A DNA stretch of 64,000 nucleotides, from positions 9,884,884 to 9,948,883 of the forward strand of contig NC_051087.1 of assembly GCF_901709675.1 (NCBI RefSeq). Direction: 5' to 3'. The translations under genes were made by a program, and so were the position numbers. The number at the start of each line of letters is the position of its first letter. Positions within the stretch are counted from its first letter, which is position 1. The notes beneath the pieces are model-generated. The model searched no databases, had not been told where the DNA came from, and was given only the letters and a program-made list of their open reading frames with translations. Of the stretch, positions 51,316 to 62,898 are shown piece after piece. The DNA comes from Syngnathus acus (Eukaryota; Chordata; Actinopteri; Syngnathiformes; Syngnathidae).

Positions 51316-54033
51316 TTACTGTTCAACTGTAAATGATTGAAGTCCAGTAATTGCTCTGCCCAGGATCAAGGCGTGGATGTCATGGGTTCCTGCCAATAGA
51401 CAAAGCACAAATACAGTACAATGTATTAACATCAGAGCATAAACATACAGTAACACTGGTGACCTCAAGTGGCCGATGGACATTGTTGCAGGTAAGACCC
51501 CTGGGGGACTTTATTTACGCAACTTCAGAAAGGGACAGATGTCCATATAAAATCTACGTCAAGTAAAACTAGTGATTTAAAATAAAAGGTACTACTTTAG
51601 AAAACTGGAAGACTGATATGAATGAGGAGCCTTAGCTTAGCTTCATGGTGCACAACGCTGTTAGCCACCACAGCAGCAACTGGGCTTCTAATTACCACGT
51701 AATCATTATACTACCTGCATTTTCTGCTGAGGGGAAAAGGGAAGCGTCCGTTTTGGGAGCATTTATGTGAGCCACTTTTTATTCTTTATAACTGACTTAC
51801 CTTCATAGGTGTTAACAGCCTCTAGGTTCATGACATGACGGATGATGTGGTACTCGTCAGCAATTCCGTTCCCTCCCAGCATGTCTCGGGCTTGCCTTGT
51901 GATATCTAAAGCTTTGCCACAGCTATTCCTCTTCAGCATGGAAATCATTTCGGGAGCTGCTCTGTTTGGACAAGGACAAGAGCATCATTGAGAATAGCCG
52001 TAATAATAAAAAAAAACTTGGCATGTGATTTAACATAAGATAACTTACTTCTTCTCATCAATAAGTCTTCCCAGGGATAAACATGACTGCAGCCCGATGG
52101 TGATCTCTGTCAACATGTCAGCCATCTTCTTCTGCATAAGCTGATTCCTCGCCAGTGGCACCCCAAATTGAATTCTGATTGGAGCAGAGAAACATTCCAC
52201 ATCATAAGTTGAAATGGGCGTTGAAAGGCTCATTGCACTCCGATGCAGCGAATGAATGGTTAAAGGTTAATTAAAATGATTTAGGTAGAATACATAAAAT
52301 ACAAGTGCATATTGTGGCCATGGAGGGCGAGCTAGTACCTGTCCAAAGTATACTGTCTTGCTGCATGGAAACAGAATTCCGCCGCTCCCAGAGCTCCCCA
52401 GGCGATGCCATACCGAGCATTGTTGAGGCAGCCGAAGGGACCCTAGTGAGAAAGTCCCCAAAAAAGAAGAACATTCACCGGCCATTTCATTAAGAACAAC
52501 TGCACAAGAGAGCTGCGAAATGAAATGAACTCTTTTGGAGATGCCCTCATTCTGCAGAAATACTTACAGCCAGACCAGAGACATTTGGCAGAAGGTTCTC
52601 CTGAGGAACTTCCACTTCATCCATTAGAATCATGCCAGTGGCGGAGGCCCTCAGAGAGAACTTGCCCTCTATCTTCGGGGTAGCAAGACCCTTCATTCCA
52701 CGCTCTAAGATGAAGCCGCGCACCTTTCCATCTTCGCACTTGGCCCAGACCACTGCAATGTCTGCTTCAGGGGAATTGGTGATCCTAGAAGAGGAGCGTG
52801 AACCCATAAAGGTCAAGTCAACCCAAACAATTTCTTTGACATAATTATTCGATTTACAATATGTTCTGTGGGCTACTCCTTGTGTCAATCTAGTTTGTCA
52901 AGTGTACGTTTCCGCTAACCCACCATGTTTTGGCTCCACTGATGGTGAAAGTACCGCTAGATGGGTTGTATATGGCCTTGGTCTCCATGCTGCTGGGATC
53001 GCTGCCATGGTTAGGCTCGGTCAAGCCAAAACAGCCAAGGATTTCTCCACGAGCTAGAGAATACACAATATGCAGAGGTAAGAATACTTATGTATAAAGT
53101 GTATCATCTATCCACACAAGTCCTCACCCAGCCTGGGTAGGTATTTCTCCTTCTGGGCCTCTGTGCCATAAGCATTAATGGGATGCATGACCAGTGAGGA
53201 CTGTACGCTCATGACTGAGCGATAGCCACTGTCCACCCTTTCAATCTCTCTGGCAATCAAGCCATATGCCACATAACTTGTTCCCGCACAGCCGTAACCT
53301 ATGAGGAGGGAACAGAAGGCACAATTGAATGTGGAAACAAATAACACATGGCCATGTGAGCGCAGTCACTGTGTGGACCTTTAATAGTGGGGCCAAGAAC
53401 ACCCAACTCTCCCATCTCGGGAACAATCTCACGGTGGAAATCTGTAAAATGTTGGGCAAATAAAAACAATCAGGAAGCAGCATAGGAATATACAGTATCT
53501 TAACTAACTACTAACTAGTTCTATTAAGACAACAAATACACAATACGGCTGCTTTTAGGATGTGTTATTTCTCACGCTCATGTCTGTTGGCCATGACGAT
53601 GCGAGGCATGAGTTTTTCCTGGCAGTAGTCGCGGAAGGAGTCCCGGATCATCACCTCCTCCTCTGTCAACTGACCCTCCAAGTTCAGAGCGTCTCGCCAG
53701 TTGAATGGCACCTTGGCTGAGGGTCAAAACATACCACGCTTAGCCATTATGTCACTGTCACGTGTGGTAACAATATGTAAGGAGCAGAATAGGTTGTGTT
53801 ACTACCTCCCTTGGGAGCCTTTTTGATTTCTTCAGCATCTATTGGGAAAATACACAAAGACAGTACCTTAAACCAATGCATTCATTTTCCAAAGATTCTT
53901 TTTTTAATAAAATTAAATAACATTTACCATTAACTTTGGCAGAAGCCGCAGTTGTACTCTGGGCTCGGCACGCACTGACAGCTGCACATTTTGGGGTGCT
54001 TGACAGCAGACGAGTGAAACTTCTCAGAGCCAT
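51316..54033 (-). CDS. gcdh: glutaryl-CoA dehydrogenase, mitochondrial
   Basis: Eleven coding exons on the minus strand (54033-53928, 53838-53806, 53716-53576, 53441-53379, 53298-53128, 53053-52924, 52784-52568, 52442-52339, 52174-52049, 51961-51801, 51389-51316) predict 441 residues; human GCDH has 438. Residues 1 to about 35 are Arg/Ser/Ala-rich without acidic residues, as in a mitochondrial targeting peptide. The acyl-CoA dehydrogenase fold follows, with '[16 protein letters not shown]' in the middle domain and '[19 protein letters not shown]' in the C-terminal domain. The catalytic base is E417 in '[17 protein letters not shown]', where the last intron splits the next glycine codon. The enzyme is an FAD flavoprotein that oxidatively decarboxylates glutaryl-CoA to crotonyl-CoA in lysine, hydroxylysine and tryptophan breakdown. 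The last exon is only 74 bp and ends 'TVEQ'. All junctions are GT-AG. It converges with syce2 and diverges from slc44a2. Confidence 0.96.
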
Positions 54034-54269
54034 ATTGCGCTGCACGAAAACACATTATACTCATCAAAATCATGACGTCGTGAAAAATCATAACGCAATT
54101 ATCTCACCAGAAAAACAGACTGTCCGAGACAAGCATGCATGTGATAGTAAGCTTAACGAATATTAAACGTCTGCATCTAAGTTTACTTTACCGTTTACCT
54201 CGTGTTTAGATGATCAAGCAGTGTTCAAATGATTTTTTGTCCCGGACCCGTGTTAAGTAAGTTTTTATA

Positions 54270-54277
54270 TTACGTCA
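54270..54277 (-). promoter_or_regulatory. CRE-like site (TGACGTAA) upstream of gcdh
   Basis: Read on the minus strand, 'gtcccggatatgacgtaata' joins an ETS-like CCGGA core to a TGACGTAA half-palindrome about 240 bp upstream of the gcdh ATG. Suggestive of the TATA-less promoter of a housekeeping gene, nothing more. Confidence 0.3.
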
Positions 54278-55016
54278 TATCCGGGACACGTCCGAAAATG
54301 ACAGCACAACTTCGCCATGACAGGTGATGACATTAGCGACGCGCTTCTCGTGCAAGTCACATTGCCTGGATAAGTGGTGGAAAAAAGGAGGAAGAAAAAG
54401 ACCATGCTGCTGAAATTCTTCTGCAGTAACACCAGAGCAGTGTTCTGTCGTGCATCAAGTGGCCTACTGCCCTAAAAAAATAATGTCAGAAGGCTTTTCC
54501 ACACTCAAAATGGCGATAGCATCATACCATACAGTGTGCTGCACTTCTCGGTCAGTAGAGGCGGTGGCTTCACGCCCTCACTGATCATTGGCTGGTTAAA
54601 TTAGGTTTCATAAACGGTATGTTCTTCACTTGTTTAGGTCACTCACATTACACTAGTATTACGAAATACTTAACACTGACGCGACTAGACTGACAATGAA
54701 TACACTTATAACACTCATATTTTTGCAAGAATTATTCTATATCTTGCAAATCTTTTATCAGCAACGCAATTTGCCACAATAGTAGGCGTGGTCTACATCT
54801 TGAATAACAGTATAACGTTCACTGTCCCCTCAAAACAAACTGTCATTACCATTTATCTTTTACACAAAGCAATAGAGCAATAAAGCAATAGATTTTTTTT
54901 TTTTAACTTTTACTCTTGAGTAAGTCATAGGCAAAGTCATAGGCATTGTCACCCCCAAAACAAATCCAATAGGGCCATTCCGTACTAATTGGACCGGATT
55001 TTAGAATTTTACCCAG

Positions 55017-55074
55017 TTCTCAGTCATGGATTTGTCCGATTTATTTTCTCAGTCATGGATTTGTCCGATTTATT
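55017..55074. repeat. perfect tandem duplication of a 29-bp unit
   Basis: 'ttctcagtcatggatttgtc' plus nine more bases occurs twice back to back, 55017-55045 and 55046-55074, without a mismatch. It ends about 145 bp upstream of the slc44a2 ATG. Confidence 0.9.
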
Positions 55075-55219
55075 TTGAGTGAAATCTACATATATATTAT
55101 AGTATTGCCCTGTTCCACAATAACCCCCCCCCCCCCACACACACACACACCACACCTTCCCCCACCATTTCCATGGTAACTATCTTGCCTGAGTTGTGAT
55201 CTGCAGGGGGTAGAGCAAT

Positions 55220-58200
55220 ATGGAACCGGAGGGCAAAAAGTCGGAAATTAAATACGGTAAGAATTGGATCTCATATTGCCGCACTTTTCCCCGTTAGCCT
55301 TGGCTTTGTCTTTGTAACGGAATGAGATTGAAACAATGACCGCAATGGATGTTTGCGTGTGGACCACACCACATGTCAATGCAGACCTGGCTGGGATCCT
55401 CCACGACCAGCTTGTGGTTTATTTATTTATTTATTTATTTTAACGTTGTTTTTGAACAGTATAGTGTGAACGATTATACATTCATCTTTACTGCGAGTAC
55501 ATTTGTGGATATATTTATGACGTTTGCGCTGCACATAGCTTTACGTCTATAAAGATGCCACGCCCCTGCTTGCATCCATATGGGAGCAAATTCTGCATCC
55601 ATCGCCGCTTTGCATCCTTTCAAACAATTCCAATTATTGTAACGCAATGTTATGATATGCGCGCGAGGGGGAAGACTGCGTCCACGTGGACATTACAAAC
55701 CGCATAGGTGGCCATGTGTAAATGTGGTCGATACTATTGCAACACACGCCTGATGCGCTCCTTGTCGTCTGGGCTTGGGTCTTCATGTGAACTGTTAATG
55801 GGTCACAATTGTCCCGACGCGTTCACATAATAAAGCCTAGGGGTTGTTATGTTCTTTATATTGCTCAATGGAAGGAATGGTTTGATGGAAGTAATCAAGG
55901 TGTGGCCATTTTTACACGTGCAAGTTAACCAAGGCCACTTTCTTGAATGATCAAGATGCTGCTAGTCATCATGTAGGAGGCTGACATTTTTTTAACATTC
56001 ACAATCAGGCTCAAGCTCTTCAACACTCCTTGTAATCCTTGTTACTTGTGGAGGTAGTCTGACAGATGTTTTTGGAGTGTGGTTAAAGATGCCCTACCTC
56101 TTATGGGGTGAGTGTCGCAAATGTGTAAGATGATCAACGTCATCATCCGTGATTGTCATCACATCTATATGATGAGCTCAAAAAGTCACCATTGTTAACA
56201 TGATGAATCGGTGGTCTTGAAACGACAACATCTTTACTGCTTTGTGACCAGTCACACATCACTTGACCTAACAAAGGGTCTTCGTTTCACTCATGAAATA
56301 AGTAAGACATCCTTGCTATGGTTGACTTGCTAAAGTGAGGAGAGTGGGGTCCCAGAAGTGAGACCACCGGAATTACACAGAAATATTGCAGCTGCTTAAA
56401 AGGACACCAGAAGAACAAAACTAAATTGTGACAGCGTTTCAGTGATGGAGCTCGCTAATGAAGGGGGTATAAGGTGTAAGTCTAATAATCAAGAACTGTT
56501 TACGAGGTATTGCCAACCTCAACTTGGAGGTCCCATACCTTGCTGACAAGAACAAAAATTTCCTATGTATTAGTCTTTGTACTTTACTGCAAAATTCTTC
56601 ATATCTATTTTGCTGTTTAGAGTTGCAATTTTTTAATTTTTTGTGTGCAATTTTATCCAGACTTGGCCCTTGTATTTAAACAACATTATTAGTTATATTA
56701 TGTAAATACACATTTTATTGCATTTGTTTTGTACTCATCATGGACGGCATCTGAAGCATGTTGACATTTCTTTTGACAACCTTCAACAAATTATTTGGTA
56801 TCAATACATGATTAACGTAAAACAAATATATTTTAACTTTAACTCATGCGGGTTAGTGATGGACTGCAGATATACAAAAGCATCGTTGTGCACTTTGCCA
56901 CTCAGTCTTGTGGATTCACAGGATCTATTGTATGGCTAATTAAGAATAACGATTATAATTGTTGCGCATTTGAAGAGTGACATCAACAATCCCAATTGGT
57001 ACATATGACATGTTGCTTTCTTTCAATTTCAGGGGAGGTCGGGAAGTTTGACCCAGACTTCAAGGGGCCCATTCACAAGAGGTATAATTACATCTGAGCT
57101 TTCACATTTTCGATCCAAAAGAACTGATTATTAACCACACCTTCTCGTTCTCAGGGGATGCACGGATATAGTCTGCTGTTTTCTCTTTATCGTTGCCTTG
57201 CTTGCCTATTTTGGTGTGGGAATTCTTGGTAAGACGACCAAGCCATTCATGCAAGATATAGATTTGGATGAGCACTCTTGTGCAACTCCGTCTTTCTTCC
57301 AATAAGGTTTCTTCTGCCATGTTTCAGTTTACACCTATTTTTAATATTCACAATCCATATTCAATTTAAAAAAAAAGGGGGGGGGGGGTTGTGGCTTGAG
57401 AATGACAGTAGTTGGTTGGTTGGGCATTAGCTCTCAATCTGCACTCTATAATAAACACATTATTAAATCAATACATCTCTGTCATTGTTTTTCACAAACA
57501 GGTAAGATATTTGACTTTGCTGGACTTGTCTTTGCTAGTGTTCTTAATGGGGCGTGTTGGAATGAATGAACCTTTTGCTTTTGTATGTCCTGATTTTTTT
57601 GAACGATGATTCTATTTGTCCTTCCATAAAGCCTGGTCCCAGGGTGACCCCAGGAAAATCCTCTATCCCACTGACAGCAAAGGGAACTTCTGCGGGCAAA
57701 AAGGAACACCCCAGGAGTGAGTCAATAGACATTGATCGCGTCATGTAACAGTGCAGTCACTAATAGATGTTGCTGTCCTCTACAAATCATATAGGAACAA
57801 GACTTTTCTGTTTTACTACAATATCTTGATGTGTGCAAGTCCTGCGGTTTTGCTCCAAGGCCAGTGTCCCACCACTCAGGTCAGCTACAAGACAATTACT
57901 GTATTTAAATAGTCGCAATGGTTTTCTAACTCTTGTTTCTATTCCAGATATGTGTAAAACACTGTCCTTACAAACATCTCACGTTGGCCGAAGCCGTTGA
58001 AAACAAAGACGACCGTGACTATTACGCAGAGTTTTGCCAGGAAGGTGTCAATTCATCATGGGTAAAGCAACCACAAACTAAAGTCTGCAACATCAAATTG
58101 TTTGTTACATTTATTCAAACTGAGTTGCACAAAGAAATACATGTTTGGGCCTCATTCACCAATCCATAGAAATGTCCTTACACTGTTATCTATCCATTAC

Positions 58201-61200
58201 AGGTAAAAAAGCCGATCATGCACAAATTCATCAAATGTGCGCATGCAGTGTTAGTGAATGAGGCCCAATGTTTGCATATCACATAGTTGGCCTGATGTGC
58301 CTTTCATAGTATTTACCACTTTTTGATATTTGTGCTAAAATGATACTGTATATCAACTATCATGTTAAATGTCACTCCTTTTTATTTATTTTTATTTTAG
58401 CCTATCCACATCCTGAAACAATATTGCCCTTCCTCAATCTTGGCCAGCAAAGCCTGTGAGTGAGAAGCATGTCGCAGTCTAGGATGGCATGAACTAGTGA
58501 TGTCACATTATCACATTTGTGTTCTTATACCTGTGCATACAGTCACACGACGCTGCGTTCCAACCATGTCAAAATTAAAGAATGGCTCGGTGGTTGTGGG
58601 CAACAATACCATGGTTACAATCGACTCCGCCAACGTTTCCGCCATCGAAGTACTCAATGCGACCAAGTGAGTATTTTTCAGAGCCGGGTAATATTAACCC
58701 AGTGGCTAATAGAATTGATCAAGGTTTTGAAAGTATCACATGTATATAAGTCACCGCCAGCAAGTGTTCTGTGTGTAGTTGTAATCCTTAATATTTAGAC
58801 AATGGCTCATTTTGTGTTTCTAAAGTGATTACTTCGGGAGAAATTATAACCATTCATAATTGAGCCAAATCTACATTTTCGAACCAGTTTGAACATGTCA
58901 TGACATTTGAATTATTTTGGTTTCGTTACAGGAACTCCAACCTGCTTTTTGAAGCTCGCCAGTTGGCCATGAAAATCTTTGAGGATTACACTCAGTCCTG
59001 GCACTATATCATTATGTAAGAACATCAACAAAAATGCATGTAATGATTCAAAGGGTGTCCATCTGAGGAAAAAAAAAGTTGACTTCATTTTTGAATGCAA
59101 TTCTGGTTTGCTGTGACCCTGAAATCTCTTTAATATCTTCCGTCTTCAGAGCTCTGACAATAGCAATGGTTTGTAGCTGGTTCTTCATAATCCTGCTGCG
59201 CTTCCTGGCAGACATCATGGTGTGGGTCATGATTGTCTTGGTCATTGGAATCGTAGCCTATGGTAAATCTTCTCCCAGTCTGTTGAGAATGTGACAGCAT
59301 TTGCGCCTCAGTTACCATGGTTACACTTTTTGGTAGCACAGGGAGGATAAAAGGGACTAAACACGGGGTGTCCTCCCTTGTAGGTGTGCTGCATTGTTTC
59401 CTGCAATATCAAAGTCTGAGAGCGGATCCTTCTACTGACATGTCTATCGGCCAGCTGGGAATGCAGCCCGACTTCGCGGTCTACCTTGAGATCAGACAAA
59501 CCTGGCTTATATTCAGTATGCTCCGCTTATACTCACTCACCCAAATACTTTGTCAAGTCGGTTTTAATTTTTTTTTTTACAGCAATCATCCTCGCCATTG
59601 TGGAGTTCCTCATCATCGCGACACTCATCTTCCTTAGGAAGAGGCTCATGGTTGCCATCGCCCTCATCAAAGAGTCCAGCAGGTCAGCCTACTTTCAAGC
59701 GTGTAGACCGTGTTTGTACACAAATGCCAAGTCAAATCAACTTCAATTCATTCTTTTCACAACTGCATGTTTCTTATTAGCCCCAAATGATGGGTTAGAT
59801 TTTCTGTAAAAATACATGTGGGTCCACCTATCCGTCCATTCCATCTGTACTCATGTTGCTCTCTTGCTATATGTAAGCATGACAATGATTATTTATCATT
59901 ATGAATGGGATATTTTTTTTCCAGGGCCCTTGGATATGTGACATCATCATTATTCTATCCATTGCTGACTTCTGTCCTCCTGGCAATTGTGATAGCTTAC
60001 TGGGCGGTCACTTCCGTGTATCCTTTTAATTCAGATATTAATGTATTCATACTGTTTCCTTATCCACTGTGTTCTTTTCATCACCTTAATGTCCTTGCCA
60101 TTCAGCTATCTGGCCACATCTAATTCTGAAGTGTACAAAGTGTCGGCCAATGAGAATTGCACATTCCGTTTTAACACCTGTGATCCCAAGGTGAAGAACC
60201 ATCACGCCTCATCACGTCTTCACATTTCTAGTATGAAACATGTTCACATCTCGTTTTCTCTCCAGACGTTCAATAAAACCAACATGTCGGCCGAGTGTCC
60301 CGAAGCCGAGTGTAACTTTGCCTACCATGGTGGGGATACCCTGTACCACAAATACATCACCTTGTTCCACTTTTACAACGCCTTCCTCTTCTTCTGGTGT
60401 GGCAACTTTGTGACGGCCTTGGGACAGGTCACTCTGGCTGGGGCCTTTGCCTCTTATTACTGGGCCTTTAAGAAGCCTGACGATATACCCCCCAACCCCG
60501 TCATGTCTTCTCTGGGGCGCACCCTCAGGTTAGAAGACACATTTGTGAAGTTAATGGGCTTTGTTTTTGTAACAACTCTTCATCTTTGCCCACCAGATAT
60601 CACACTGGTTCAGTGGCATTTGGCTCACTGGTCCTGGCGTTGGTCCAGATCATCAGGGTTATTCTGGAGTATCTCAATCACAAACTGCAAGGTAAGATTG
60701 AAGGCAAATGGAAGCACTTCAATATGATTGTAATCACCTCGTCATTAGATATTATACAATATTATTGTTAAATCTAGTGTTTCACAATGCATTCTTTTTG
60801 TGTAGTAATCTTTTTTTCTGCCAAAATGCTCACTTGGTGATTCTCCCTCATCCTCCAGGTGCTACAAACAAGTATGCTAAATTCTTGCTGAACTGCATGA
60901 AATGTTGCTTCTGGTGTCTGGAGAAATGCATCAAGTTCCTGAACAGAAATGCTTACATCATGGTGAGTTTCTGCAAAAACAGATAACCTTGGAGTTGGCA
61001 GATGTTACTCTACTAAAGTCTATGATTTGTCTGTCCAGATTGCCATCTATGGGAAAAATTTCTGTACATCAGCTCAAGACGCCTTTATGCTTCTGTTAAG
61101 GAACATTGCCAGGTTGGAAATCATTACAGATTACATACTTTATTTTTTTTTTACATTTGACAAGCACTGGAGACTTAATCCAAAATGCTGCCTTTGCAAA

Positions 61201-62898
61201 TACAAACAAGTTTTGACACTACCAATACCAAAAACTCTTGTGTACTCAAACGGCCACAACAATGCAAACAGTATTTGCAAACATTTTGACATAGCTCTTA
61301 CCCATCCATATAGACAACCTGCAAAATGCACATTCGAACCTTTTGATAATTTAGTCTCAACGACCTAGCCAAAGCAATTTACTCTATGTATTATTTGACT
61401 TTCAAAACAGGGTGGCTGTCTTGGACAAAGTGACAGACTTCCTGTTGTTCCTTGGGAAAGTGCTCATTGTTGGAGTTATTGGTAAGATGGGTTTCACATA
61501 TCTCTTACTAAGGTACATTTAAAAAGGATATTGGCTGCCTGTTTTATTTACCTAAATCTAACACAATCAGTAATTGATAATTTCATGTTTGTGAAATGAA
61601 CATTCTTAAATGACGTAGCATTTGCATGATGTCACATTTAATGGATTCTTTCATGTTAAAATTACACAATTCAATCTTTTTCTCTTTTTTGCTGAGATGT
61701 GAACAAGTGTGGACTGGTGCAACACCGGGTGCAAATCTTGGCAATATTGACAGTTGTAGTGGAAACAATCTTTACAGCACAGTCGATGACTGATTAGTCC
61801 ATCTGCCTCCCAGTTCTGAGGTCGTGGGTTCAAACCCATGCTCTCCCCATACATACATGTTTCTGAGTATACTCTGAAAAAGCAACATGGGTCTTTGTTT
61901 TATCAACAAAAATAACATAATGTGGAAATTCTTTCCATACGTTTATTATGGTTTACCCAAAAAATTATTTTGTTGAGTGTATCTTATATTAAATGTCAAT
62001 GACAACTTATACTATCAATTTTTTTGCACAGGAGTCATCTCTTTCTTCTTCTTTACTGGAAGAATGGATTCTCCTGAGTACGCTTCTCCGACTTTGAACT
62101 ACTACTGGGTGCCCATAATGGTGAGACATAATAAAATAAGCATCTACAATAAAGATCTCTGCCGAAGCGATCACTTTTGGTGGGGACTGTGGAGCTGTTT
62201 GAATCCTGTTTTAAGTCTTGGTTATTAACAGTGGTGCGTAATGGTTGATCTCAGATGTCTTCTGCTCTCCAACTAGACAAATATAGTTGGATCCTACCTC
62301 ATTGCCCATGGCTTCTTCAGCGTCTACTCCATGTGTGTCGACACACTCTTCCTCTGCTTCTGTGAGTATTTTTTATTGGTATGGTCTCATTCCTAATTGT
62401 ATTTTCTATGTATGAGTTGTTCCTTGTCTAAATCTGAGCTGCTCCCTCATCAATCTAACCCCTTTTAATTTGACTTCCTTTTTAATTTTTTCCCTACGTT
62501 TTCATTATTTTCCAATTTGCCTTGAATCCATTTAAACAAACTGTCCTTGTCGAAAAGGTGAGGACTTGGAAAGAAATGACGGCTCGCCCGAAAGGCCTTA
62601 CTACATGTCCCCCGAGCTGCACGATCTCATCAGCTTGTCAAGGAGGTCAGAGGGAGATGGAGACGATGCTGACTCTCCTGCAAGCAAAGGAGATGTGTTG
62701 GAAGTGGAAAATATTCAACTGCAAGAACTTAAGATGGAGTCTAACGTCTCACATGCGAATGTGGAAGATGAGCCTCTGCGAGATAACGCTGAAGTTGCAA
62801 ACGAGACCAACGAGCAAACAAGGGAGACCGAGGAGCAAACAGTCAGTGAAGATGCGGTGTTGGAAAAAGAAAGAAGCAGGGGTGACAGTGGTTCTTAA
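55220..62898 (+). CDS. slc44a2: choline transporter-like protein 2
   Basis: Twenty-two coding exons predict 783 residues: 55220-55256, 57033-57081, 57155-57228, 57632-57716, 57795-57879, 57948-58061, 58401-58455, 58543-58666, 58932-59015, 59150-59262, 59384-59515, 59583-59682, 59925-60017, 60106-60190, 60266-60528, 60597-60691, 60859-60962, 61039-61112, 61411-61481, 62032-62120, 62277-62361 and 62558-62898. A first membrane helix (about 33-54) is followed by a large Cys-rich extracellular loop with N-glycosylation sites. A multi-helix block comes next, with family signatures '[20 protein letters not shown]', '[17 protein letters not shown]', '[20 protein letters not shown]' and 'LNYYWVPI'. 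SLC44A2 sits in plasma and mitochondrial membranes, is linked to choline transport and carries human neutrophil antigen 3. The C-terminus adds about 80 acidic residues beyond human (706). Intron 13 looks U12-type. The sequence favours SLC44A2 over SLC44A4, and ILF3 synteny agrees. Confidence 0.93.
60018..60105 (+). other. probable U12-type intron in slc44a2
   Basis: The intron starts GTATCCTTTTAATTC, an exact match to the U12 donor consensus RTATCCTTT. It contains 'caccttaatgtcc', matching the U12 branch-site core CCTTAAY, with the branch A about 17-19 bases from the acceptor 'ccattcag'. It is 88 bp long and lies at a fixed point in the reading frame (...WAVTSV|YLATSN). Confidence 0.8.
61778..61860 (+). 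repeat. tRNA-like dispersed repeat fragment
   Basis: 'atctgcctcccagttctgag' and 'gtcgtgggttcaaacccatg' followed by 'ctctccccat' match a very common teleost repeat with a T-loop-like B box. There is no foldable full tRNA. It lies in intron 19 of slc44a2. Confidence 0.55.

Larger units (their letters stand above)
54034..55219. other. shared upstream region of divergent gcdh and slc44a2
   Basis: About 1.2 kb between two divergent start codons. It contains the CRE/ETS-like site near 54270, a tandem 29-bp duplication (55017-55074) and a C run followed by (AC)n at about 55125-55150. No coding exon seen. Proximity of the starts allows shared regulation, but no bidirectional core promoter is evident. 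Confidence 0.5.

Noticed and set aside
53839-54045. gcdh start at 54045
   Set aside because: The codon there is GTG. The ATG at 54033 starts a typical mitochondrial targeting peptide.
60041-60727. 228-codon frame across slc44a2 exons 14-16
   Set aside because: It reads through introns. The true product uses exons 60106-60190, 60266-60528 and 60597-60691.
61778-61860. A tRNA gene
   Set aside because: Only a B-box/T-loop-like motif is present. There is no acceptor stem or anticodon arm, and the sequence matches a dispersed repeat.
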